Shown piece by piece: positions 31,424 through 38,585 of a stretch of 46,615 nucleotides of DNA (position 1 is its first letter; each line of letters starts with the position of its first letter). The DNA is from CAZKCI01 sp964551475. Its GTDB lineage: Bacteria; Auribacterota; Erginobacteria; Erginobacterales; CAZKCI01. The stretch is taken from assembly GCA_964551475.1 (NCBI GenBank), contig CAZKCI010000099.1, positions 1 through 46,615 of the forward strand, given 5' to 3'. The translations under genes and the position numbers were made by a program. The notes beneath the pieces were generated by a model that made no database searches, had not been told where the DNA came from, and saw only the letters and a list, made by a program, of their open reading frames with translations.

Positions 31424-31455
31424 GGTAGCGTCGCGTCTCCGGGCGCGACGCTACC
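31424..31455. repeat. Perfect 12-bp hairpin (family G) at the end of the toroid-protein gene
   Basis: GGTAGCGTCGCG (31424-31435), 8-nt loop, CGCGACGCTACC (31444-31455). The stop codon of the minus-strand gene (31453-31451) lies in the right arm. Without a U-tract it is more likely a repeat than a terminator. Confidence 0.7.
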
Positions 31456-33229
31456 GCGTCGCCGTGATCGCCCCATCTTTGAAGACGATCTCCTTCGTGA
31501 CCACCGCCTTCCCGGAGGAGAGCCGCGCGGAGAAATCCCCCCCCAGCCCCGTGAACGGGCGGGAGGATACCAACCCCTCCCGCATCAGATCGAAAGCGAA
31601 GGCGATCTCCCCCGCCGTTTCGCCCCCCGGCGCCCGGATCGCGTCCTCGACAACGATCCTGTCCTCCCGCCAGGCGATCGCCCGTTCCAGCCGCCATCCC
31701 GTCCCCTCCCCCGAGACAGCCGAGATCTGGAAGGTGGCCTGCTTTCGGGAACGGACCATGTCCATCCCCTTCTTGACCAGGAGATACCCCGCGGGGAGCG
31801 AACTCACCAGCAGGAGAAGAAGACGAGCCATCCGGCCGGGGAAGAAATACTTGCCGGGCTTGAGAGCGGCGGAGACGCGCAAGGAGCCGTCCCCGTCATG
31901 GTCAACGCGGTTGTCCGTCGAATACAGGGAGGAATACAACACCGGAGCGGCGGAACGGCCGACCGCGCCCGGTCGCAGACCGGGCCTACAACGCCCCCCC
32001 GGGACATCGGCAACGCCTGTAGGCCGGTTCTGTGAACCGGCGGCCGGGGCCGCCACCGCCACACCCTGGTCGCGGCCGCTCCTGAGCGCGGACCCTTCCC
32101 GCGGCAAGGCATAGAACTTGATCAGGCCCCCGCAGTCCCCCGAAGCGACCGCAAAGTAGGTCGATGTCTTCACCGACACCAGACGCGACTCCGGGAAATA
32201 GCGCCGGTAGGAAGGGCCCTGGAACGGGAGCGGAGGCTCGTCGCCCGTGAAACGCCCGCGCGAAAGCGCGAACGCGGCGAAGGCTTCCAGCCCCGTGTAG
32301 AGATGGAAGCAGCGGATGAGATCATCCTGGGTGATCTGGGCCAGCGCCGTCGCGCCGGACACCCCCTCGCGAAAGAGCCGCCGGGCGGTCGGCGAGAACT
32401 CTCCCATCGCCGCGGCGGCGAGCAGCGAGACATAGTGGTTCCGGCAGAGGTTGTATTCCGGCCCGGTCCCCAGGTCGGGGTGAATAAAATAGCGGAGAAA
32501 ATCCAGAGCATTTTCCAGCGAGCGGCGAAGCTTCTCGTCCGGCTCGGCGAGATAACAGCGGACCAGATACTCGAGAGTGATGAAGGAGTAGCCGGTGTCG
32601 CAGCCGCCGAGCTCCGGGAACCATCCCTCCTCCCGCTGGGCGGCCATGACCCGGTCCCTCTTCTCGCGGGCCGCGGCGCGAGCGCTCTCCTCCCCGGTCG
32701 CCTCGGCCAGGGCGAAAAGGGCGGCCGCCCCCACCGCTTCATGGTTGAGCTTGCTCACGTCGCGATGGCGGGCGAGCCAGGAGGACGCCCGGCGGAAGGC
32801 GTCGAGAACGGCCGCTCGATCCCGCTGCTCGATCTCGGATTCGAGGAGACGATAGGCCCGGGACAGGGCGTAGGCGGTGAAGGCGGTGGCGGCAAAACCG
32901 TGTTCACCCCGATACCATTCGTCGCTGGAACCGTCCGGATGCTGGCGAGCGGCCCAGAAGAGGAGGCCGGCGCGGGCGAGTTCCCCGATCTCCTTCGCTC
33001 CGCGCCAGGAGTTCCCCGGGTACTCGTTGCGGTAGAGAAGGGCAAAGGCGTAGGCAGCCTCCTGACAGCGGGCGTTGGGATGAGCGCTGGTCTTGTTCAG
33101 CCAGAAGGGGGGATGGAAACAGCCGTAGGCGGGGGAACGCCGATCGCGGTTGACCAGGCGGAGGAGGTCGCGGCAGGCGGCGACCACGCTCTCGGCCCAA
33201 CGCTCGGCCGTTTCGTGGATATCGGTCAT
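31451..33229 (-). CDS. Polysaccharide-lyase/heparinase-like alpha-toroid protein, carrying a translated REP pair
   Basis: 592 residues without a signal peptide. The first 330 residues are helical with hairpin-like repeats (ARAGLLFWAARQHPDGSSDE, FRRASSWLARHRDVSKLNHE, TLEYLVRCYLAEPDEKLRRS) and GTGPEYNLCRNHYVSLLAAA, an alpha/alpha toroid as in heparinases, alginate lyases and GlcA epimerases. The second half is beta-rich (heparinase II/III-like). SKLNHEA and RNHYVS offer candidate catalytic Asn/His. Residues about 395-422 (SQNRPTGVADVPGG, then RCRPGLRPGAVGR) are read from two REP hairpins and look foreign. It may act on a polysaccharide or its lipid-linked precursor; lack of an export signal is odd for a lyase. 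Stop inside a hairpin. Confidence 0.65.
   Translation of the reverse strand: MTDIHETAERWAESVVAACRDLLRLVNRDRRSPAYGCFHPPFWLNKTSAHPNARCQEAAYAFALLYRNEYPGNSWRGAKEIGELARAGLLFWAARQHPDGSSDEWYRGEHGFAATAFTAYALSRAYRLLESEIEQRDRAAVLDAFRRASSWLARHRDVSKLNHEAVGAAALFALAEATGEESARAAAREKRDRVMAAQREEGWFPELGGCDTGYSFITLEYLVRCYLAEPDEKLRRSLENALDFLRYFIHPDLGTGPEYNLCRNHYVSLLAAAAMGEFSPTARRLFREGVSGATALAQITQDDLIRCFHLYTGLEAFAAFALSRGRFTGDEPPLPFQGPSYRRYFPESRLVSVKTSTYFAVASGDCGGLIKFYALPREGSALRSGRDQGVAVAAPAAGSQNRPTGVADVPGGRCRPGLRPGAVGRSAAPVLYSSLYSTDNRVDHDGDGSLRVSAALKPGKYFFPGRMARLLLLLVSSLPAGYLLVKKGMDMVRSRKQATFQISAVSGEGTGWRLERAIAWREDRIVVEDAIRAPGGETAGEIAFAFDLMREGLVSSRPFTGLGGDFSARLSSGKAVVTKEIVFKDGAITATR
31965..32048. repeat. REP cluster 4, inside a coding sequence
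   Basis: Hairpins CCCGGTCGCAGACCGGG with CCTACAA (31968-31991) and TGTAGGCCGGTTCTGTGAAC then CGGCGGCCGGG (32018-32048), in opposite orientation as in cluster 3. The 84 bp are a multiple of three and contain no stop in the reading frame of the host gene. Confidence 0.85.
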
Positions 33230-33250
33230 GGTCCTTCGGAATATCCCGGC

Positions 33251-33313
33251 GTCGCCACGGGCCCGTCCGCCGTAGTCCCGAGCTTGTCGAAGGACGAAGG
33301 CGGAAGCGGCGAC
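33251..33313. repeat. Imperfect palindrome with GAGCTTGTCGAAGGA core
   Basis: GTCGCC (33251-33256) and GGCGAC (33308-33313) close a palindrome with inner arms CCGCCGTAGTCC and GGACGAAGGCGG around CGAGCTTGTCGAA. It lies between the radical SAM gene and the toroid gene, followed by GGCGTCGCTCCTACC, resembling other repeats here. Confidence 0.6.
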
Positions 33314-33342
33314 GCGACAACCGGCCAGGCGGGGCGTCGCTC

Positions 33343-34791
33343 CTACCCTTTCTTCGTCTTCAGGCGGAAGAGGAGAGAGGCCCCGCTGGCGGCGCGGCGC
33401 AGGGTGTCCAGGTCGCGAACGTTGTTGATCATGTTCCAGATCGGCCGGGGATGGGCGTAGAAACGGACCGTCCCCAGGCGCTGGAGGTGGACCAGGTCAT
33501 CCGTGGTCCTCCCTTTCGGTATGTAGGGGGCGGCTTTCCCCGCGAAGCCCGCCCCCGGGAAAAAGTTGGCCCAGGAGTTTCCGTCCAGCGCGCCCTCCTT
33601 CTTGGCGATGTCAAATAGCTCCGTCCCGGGAAAGGGCACGATCAGGTTGAACTTGGCAAAATCGAGCTTGAGCTGGCGGGCGAAGGCGATGGTGGCGAGC
33701 GTCTCCTCCCTGGTCTCGGTGGGCGCCCCCATGACGAACGTGCCCCGGACCATAATCCCGGCCTGGCGGATCATCCTCACCCCTCGCTCCATGTCTTCGA
33801 GCTTCTCGTTCTTGCGCAGAATCTGGAGGATCCTCTGGGAGCCGGATTCGATCCCGACGCAGATGCAGCGGCAGCCGGCCCGGCGCATCTTCCGGAGCAG
33901 GTCGGCGTCGGCATGATCGGCCCGCATGGCGCAGTTCCAAGCCATCCGCTTCTGATAACCCCGCTCCGCGATCAGGTCGCAGATCTTCTCCGCCCGCTCT
34001 TTGATCATGGTGAAGTGATCGTCGGCAAATCCGATCAAACGGGGAGAGGCTTTTTCCATGATGTCGTCGATATCGCGAATGACGTATTCGGGACTGTGAA
34101 AGCGGTAGCGGTGGCCGGAGACCTGGCGGGAGGCGCAGAAGATGCAGTGATAGGGGCAGCCCCGGGAGGTGAGGAGAAGCTCCATCGGATGGCGATAGAA
34201 GTTGTCGATCGACTGGCGATATTCCCGGAAGGGCAGAAGATGGCGGGCGGGAAGAGGAAGGGAATCGAGGTCCAGGAGGAAGGGGCGCGGCGGCGTCGAG
34301 ATCGGCCGGCCGTCCCGGAGAAAATGCAGCCCGGGGATAGCGTCGAGAGGCGACCCGCGCCGGAGGGCGTCCAGGATTTCCCAGAGAGTGTGCTCGCCCT
34401 CGCCGCTGACCACGACGTCCACGGCGCCGGTGGAAAAGCATTCCTGGGGCAGAACGGTGGGGTGGGCTCCCCCCATGACCACGGTGGTGCGCGGCTCGGC
34501 GCTTTTGACCGTGCGGGCGATCCTCAACCCGTCGGCCAGGAGCGGAGTGGGGCAGCCGATCCCGACGATGATCGGCCGGTTGGCCGCAATTTCGGCCGTC
34601 AGGGCGGCGTCGGAGAGATCGTGGATCTGCCCGTCGAGAATCTTGATCGCGACCCCCCTGGCTTCCAGAAAGGACGCCAGGTAGAGAAGACCGACCGGCT
34701 TCGAGGAGGGCGGGACCTTCTGGCCCCTTCCGGCCAGAAGCTTGACGTAGTCGAGCTGGGGCGCGATGAGGAGGACGTAGTTGTCGTTCAT
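33343..34791 (-). CDS. B12-binding-domain radical SAM protein
   Basis: 482 residues. The N-terminal cobalamin-binding-like domain (PVGLLYLASFLEARGVAIKI, VVMGGAHPTVLPQECF, VVSGEGEHTLWEIL) is followed by the radical SAM core with CPYHCIFC (Cys212, Cys216, Cys219) and CRCICVGIESGSQRIL. It is related in plan to the enzyme at 21261-22700, and both lie beside glycosyltransferase genes. BchE-like family; reaction unknown. FNLIVPFPGTELFDIAKKEG is a usual late segment. The start ATG at 34791 has no clear ribosome-binding site. Confidence 0.88.
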   Translation of the reverse strand: MNDNYVLLIAPQLDYVKLLAGRGQKVPPSSKPVGLLYLASFLEARGVAIKILDGQIHDLSDAALTAEIAANRPIIVGIGCPTPLLADGLRIARTVKSAEPRTTVVMGGAHPTVLPQECFSTGAVDVVVSGEGEHTLWEILDALRRGSPLDAIPGLHFLRDGRPISTPPRPFLLDLDSLPLPARHLLPFREYRQSIDNFYRHPMELLLTSRGCPYHCIFCASRQVSGHRYRFHSPEYVIRDIDDIMEKASPRLIGFADDHFTMIKERAEKICDLIAERGYQKRMAWNCAMRADHADADLLRKMRRAGCRCICVGIESGSQRILQILRKNEKLEDMERGVRMIRQAGIMVRGTFVMGAPTETREETLATIAFARQLKLDFAKFNLIVPFPGTELFDIAKKEGALDGNSWANFFPGAGFAGKAAPYIPKGRTTDDLVHLQRLGTVRFYAHPRPIWNMINNVRDLDTLRRAASGASLLFRLKTKKG

Positions 34792-34930
34792 AAGCAGACT
34801 GAAGTGTAAGGGGTCAGGGGAAAGGTGTAAAGAGGAAGGTGGCGTCCCCGAATATTGCTATTTTTATTGGATTATCGGCGCCGAGAAGAGTATATGGAAA
34901 ATCACGCCCAATCAAGGAGGGGCTGCTCAT

Positions 34931-35905
34931 ATGAGCGATATCGGCCTATCAGTGGTGATCCCCATCTATAACGAGGAAGAAGTCCTGCCGCATCTGTACG
35001 GCCGTTTGGTCAAGTCCTTGGATGGGATAGGCCTGCCCTACGAGATCATCTTTGTCGATGACGGGAGCGGGGACAGTTCCTGGGCGGTGCTGGCGCAGAT
35101 TAACCGCGACAACCCGCGAGCTAAGGCGATTTCCTTTTCCAGAAATTTCGGCCATCAGGTCGCTATTACCGCGGGCGTCAACTCCTCCCGAGGCGATAGG
35201 GTCATGATCATAGACGGCGATCTGCAGGATCCGCCGGAGATCATATCCCGGTTTATAGAGAAATCGAAAGAGGGCTTTGAAGTCGTTTACGGGGTAAGGA
35301 CCAAGAGGAAAGAGGGAATCGTCAAAAAAAGCATGTATAGCATATATTACCGGCTGCTCAGCAAGGTCTCGAATATCGATATGCCGTTAGACAGCGGAGA
35401 TTGCTGCCTCATGGATAGAAAAGTGGTAGATCTTTTGAAGGCCATGCCGGAGAGGAACCGGTTTATCCGGGGGTTGCGAGCCTGGGTGGGATTCAAGCAG
35501 ATCGGCCTGGCCTATGAACGGGACGCCAGGTTCCGAGGCAAAACCAAGTATAGCTTTTTCAAGCTCTGGAAATTAGCCCTGGACGGGATACTTTCTTTCA
35601 GCGACTACCCGTTGAAAATGTCCATCCTCTTCGGGTTTATTATATCGCTCCTCAGCGTCGCGTATTCTTTGTTCATAGTTTATAAAAGGATATTTCAGAC
35701 GGGGAATCCCCTTCCCGGCTGGGCATCGATCGTGGCGGGCATTACCTTCCTGGGGGGGATGCAATTGATGGTGGCGGGGTTTATGGGGGAATATATCATC
35801 AGGATCTTTGATGAAGTCAAAAAGCGGCCTCAGTATATAGTGAGACATTCCCTCGGGCTGGATGAGCGCAATGCCCGGAGTCTCATCGATCATTCCGGCG
35901 CATAA
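34931..35905 (+). CDS. Polyprenyl-phosphate glycosyltransferase, GT2 family (GtrB/DPM-like)
   Basis: 324 residues from the ATG at 34931, with AAGGAGG 10 nt upstream. GT-A core: LSVVIPIYNEEEVLPHLYGR, EIIFVDDGSGDSS, RNFGHQVAITAGV, then MIIDGDLQDPPEII (DxD metal site) and YGVRTKRKEG. Two C-terminal transmembrane helices (about 236-258 and 270-295). It loads a sugar onto a polyprenyl phosphate, as the paralogue at 19847-20788 presumably does. Base composition is visibly more AT-rich than the genes before it (many ATA and TTA-type codons), suggesting separate ancestry. Its last 44 bp overlap the start of a remnant GT2 frame. Confidence 0.9.
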   Translation: MSDIGLSVVIPIYNEEEVLPHLYGRLVKSLDGIGLPYEIIFVDDGSGDSSWAVLAQINRDNPRAKAISFSRNFGHQVAITAGVNSSRGDRVMIIDGDLQDPPEIISRFIEKSKEGFEVVYGVRTKRKEGIVKKSMYSIYYRLLSKVSNIDMPLDSGDCCLMDRKVVDLLKAMPERNRFIRGLRAWVGFKQIGLAYERDARFRGKTKYSFFKLWKLALDGILSFSDYPLKMSILFGFIISLLSVAYSLFIVYKRIFQTGNPLPGWASIVAGITFLGGMQLMVAGFMGEYIIRIFDEVKKRPQYIVRHSLGLDERNARSLIDHSGA

Positions 35906-36102
35906 CGCTGAAAGACATATCGAGCAACACCTCCTCTTCAGCACCTCCCCGGTTTTGCCTTCTCGAGCAACCGTTTCCCCACGCTCGCTCACCGTCCCCT
36001 TGACCGCCCGCAGCACGCCCCCTTCCGCAAGCCCGCATTGCGCTCCGCTTCCCCTGGCCTCCCCTCCCGGGCAAGTTCGTCAAGCGGGAATATGCGGATT
36101 GA
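35862..36102 (+). pseudogene. Remnant of another GT2 glycosyltransferase gene
   Basis: A frame starting at ATG 35862 or 35871 reads MPGVSSIIPAHNAERHIEQ, the typical N-terminus of GT2 enzymes (VSIIIPAHNAE...), then loses all family sense. At 36004-36102 a different frame ends with GKFVKREYAD and a stop, which resembles a real protein C-terminus. The 241 bp between the GT2 gene and the SGNH gene therefore look like a gene reduced to both ends by deletion and frameshift. The start overlaps the end of the intact GT2 gene, as in translation-coupled pairs. Confidence 0.4.
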
Positions 36103-36136
36103 CATTGATAGGGGGCACTATTGCTGATAGGGAGAT

Positions 36137-37321
36137 ATGCCGGCGACCAAAGGCAAGGCGGCCGGAGAACGATTCCTGATGAAACGGAAGAATAGCGGAT
36201 CCGATCCGGCGATGCATAAATGCGGAAATGCGGCAATATTGCTGGCAAGCTGCGTCTTGGCCTTCGTCATCATGGAAATTGCGGTGCGAGTGCTGGACAT
36301 TCCTCCCCGGCCTTTAGACCCCCTTCCCGTTCCCAGCTACCGGCTATCCACAAATCCTGCGATTGGTTACGAATACCGTCCGGACTACCGACCGACCGAT
36401 ACGCCTTTTGACCGATCCCATAAAGGATACGCCATCAACCACGCCGGTTTTCGAGACTATGAATACCCGGAGGCCAAGCCCGAGGGGACATACCGAATAA
36501 TCGTGCTTGGCGATTCGACCACCGCCGGCAATGGCATAGGGGATTTCACGAAGACATATCCGAAGCTATTGGAGGCAGCGCTCAACAGGGGCCCCCACGC
36601 CGGCAGGCGCTACGAAGTGCTGAACATGGGAGTCGGGGGCTATCACACGCTGCAGGAAATAGAAACGCTCCGGACCAAAGGCTTGAAGTACCAGCCGGAT
36701 CTCGTCCTGGTTGCCCTCTGCATCAATGATTTCAATCTGACGTCCGACGGCGGCGTGTATGAGCAGCTCCTGGGGGCGAATCAGCTTTCTCCGCGGAATG
36801 CGGATTATCGGATACTGCACAGAAATGCTCTTCGGTTTTCCCGGCTAGCCTTTATTATCTACCATCGCCTGGTCTCATCGGATACCACCTACAGCCAATG
36901 GTACTCCGCGAATGTGCTCAAAGGGCAATCGACAGTCCGGGCGGGCTTGGTTTTGCTGTCTGAACTGCAGCGGAAGCACGGCTTTTCCGCGATCGTGGCA
37001 ATTCTTCCCGGCTTCCGGCGCTCGTTCGATAAATACCGGTCCGGCGATATCCACCAGAAAGTCTTCCAGGCCGCCGACGGCCTACCGGGGATAACAGTCA
37101 TCGATCTGCTGGAGAACTTCTCCCGGATCAACAACAATGCCAGGAAGTTTTCCTTCGATTATCTCCACCTGAATCAATATGGGCATCGGGTAATGGCGGA
37201 AATCCTTATTCGAATTGTGCTAAAAGCAGCCGGCGACAAATTTCCGACAAACATGCGAATTGAACCGATCCCGACGGCCGGACCGGATGCCACCGCGGAC
37301 CCGGATATGACGTCGCGGTGA
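36137..37321 (+). CDS. Membrane-anchored SGNH/GDSL hydrolase
   Basis: 394 residues. N-terminal signal anchor (AAILLASCVLAFVIMEIAVR, about residues 32-51), then a region that often precedes SGNH domains in this group (GYEYRPDYRP...INHAGFRDYEYP). Catalytic blocks: GDST (Ser127 in IIVLGDSTTAGNG), the Gly block in LNMGVGGYHTLQE, ND in LCINDFN, and the D-x-x-H pair in DYLHLNQYGH. It probably removes or moves an acyl group on an exported polysaccharide. The start is at 36137 (GGGAG close upstream) or at 36179, Met15 (GGAG 11 nt upstream). Convergent with a second SGNH gene. Confidence 0.88.
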   Translation: MPATKGKAAGERFLMKRKNSGSDPAMHKCGNAAILLASCVLAFVIMEIAVRVLDIPPRPLDPLPVPSYRLSTNPAIGYEYRPDYRPTDTPFDRSHKGYAINHAGFRDYEYPEAKPEGTYRIIVLGDSTTAGNGIGDFTKTYPKLLEAALNRGPHAGRRYEVLNMGVGGYHTLQEIETLRTKGLKYQPDLVLVALCINDFNLTSDGGVYEQLLGANQLSPRNADYRILHRNALRFSRLAFIIYHRLVSSDTTYSQWYSANVLKGQSTVRAGLVLLSELQRKHGFSAIVAILPGFRRSFDKYRSGDIHQKVFQAADGLPGITVIDLLENFSRINNNARKFSFDYLHLNQYGHRVMAEILIRIVLKAAGDKFPTNMRIEPIPTAGPDATADPDMTSR

Positions 37322-37359
37322 CTGCTCGCCTGGCGACGGCAGGCTCTTTGCGCAGCAGC

Positions 37360-38373
37360 TCATGTGCCGCTTTCACTCACGGCGAGCACCTTGTTGACAA
37401 TGCATTCCGCGACGAACCCGCAACCGTATGCGCTCAGATGGATGTGATCCAACTTGAGAGCCTGTGCGTCAGAATCACGCTCGCGCTTGAAAATCTCCAG
37501 CATATTCAGAAAGGGCAGGCCGTAACTCCGGCACATGTCCGCTGTCGGTTCATAGTTTCGGGAGTAATCGGAAAATCGCTCCTTCTTTTCGAAGTCCGGG
37601 CTGATCAGCACCAAGGGCTGAAAACCGTATCGCACGGAAAGACGCTTGAACTCCTGGAATCCTTGCTCAACGATATGGCCGCCGAACTTCCCGGGGCCTG
37701 GTTCGGTTGTCTGCCGGCTGTGCTTCGCCATGATATTCTGAAGACGGACCGCGATATACGCGAACAGCCGGCTATGAGCCAAGATCCTGCTCACGGGATT
37801 CATCATCAAGGAGACCAACGGGGCGTTGCGTCGAAGGTGCTTTTTTATCCTGATATCCAGGGTGGATCTATTACTGTGATCGTTAGAGCAATACTGGAGG
37901 ATTACTATATCCGGTTTGTATCCAAGTCCCTTCTCTTCAAGCCATTCCACCTCGTTGATGGTGTTAAAGCCGATAACCCCCAGATTCAATGTCTGCCAGG
38001 TCTTGCCGTGAAGCTGGCGGCGATTGAGTAGCGCTTCCAGCTGCGCCGGGTACGTCTCCTGGTCCTCGAGATAAACCCCGAACGTCACGGAATCGCCGAT
38101 ACACACTATTCTCCGAACATCTCCCCCCGGTCTGCCCGTCTTATATTCCGTGCCTCGATACCCGCTGTTGTTTATCTTTACCCTGCTCGTATTGAAGCGC
38201 ACCGTGGAGTTGGGACGAAAAGTGTATTTGAGCTTCGGATTGGCAGAGAACAGCAGTTCCTTGGTGGAGAGAGTGCCTATGTCCGGACCGATATTGAAAA
38301 GCCTCAGGACGGCTTCGGCGCTCAATAGTGCGAAGGCGATGGACAAGACAAGCAATGCCAGGTTGCGTTTCAT
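37360..38373 (-). CDS. Membrane-anchored SGNH/GDSL hydrolase
   Basis: 337 residues from the Met directly before the signal anchor (MKRNLALLVLSIAFALLSAE). Another in-frame ATG at 38406 would add 11 residues; neither has a ribosome-binding site. Blocks: GDSVTFG (nucleophile Ser), LNLGVIGFNTINE, CSND and D-H-I-H-L-S. Paralogous in layout to the genes at 36137 and 38586 (INNSGYRGTEY compares with INHAGFRDYEY). Extracytoplasmic esterase or acyltransferase acting on surface glycans is the likely role. Confidence 0.87.
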   Translation of the reverse strand: MKRNLALLVLSIAFALLSAEAVLRLFNIGPDIGTLSTKELLFSANPKLKYTFRPNSTVRFNTSRVKINNSGYRGTEYKTGRPGGDVRRIVCIGDSVTFGVYLEDQETYPAQLEALLNRRQLHGKTWQTLNLGVIGFNTINEVEWLEEKGLGYKPDIVILQYCSNDHSNRSTLDIRIKKHLRRNAPLVSLMMNPVSRILAHSRLFAYIAVRLQNIMAKHSRQTTEPGPGKFGGHIVEQGFQEFKRLSVRYGFQPLVLISPDFEKKERFSDYSRNYEPTADMCRSYGLPFLNMLEIFKRERDSDAQALKLDHIHLSAYGCGFVAECIVNKVLAVSESGT

Positions 38374-38585
38374 GCAACCAATTGCTATATCACCGCCATC
38401 CGACATCCAGACAAGAATTTGTTCTCTTTTTAGCGGATATTGAGGTATACAATATATTATTTACATACATGGAACCAAAACCGGGCAGACGAAGGTCCCT
38501 ATGATCTCCGGGCCGGAGAATTGTCCCCTGTATTTCCAGGGCGTCGCAGCGCCCCTCTTTCTCCGGTTCTAGCCGCAAAACAAGA

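Noticed and set aside
31424..31455. Intrinsic terminator for the toroid-protein gene
   Set aside because: The 12-bp hairpin is perfect but no U-tract follows on either strand and the stop codon lies inside the stem.
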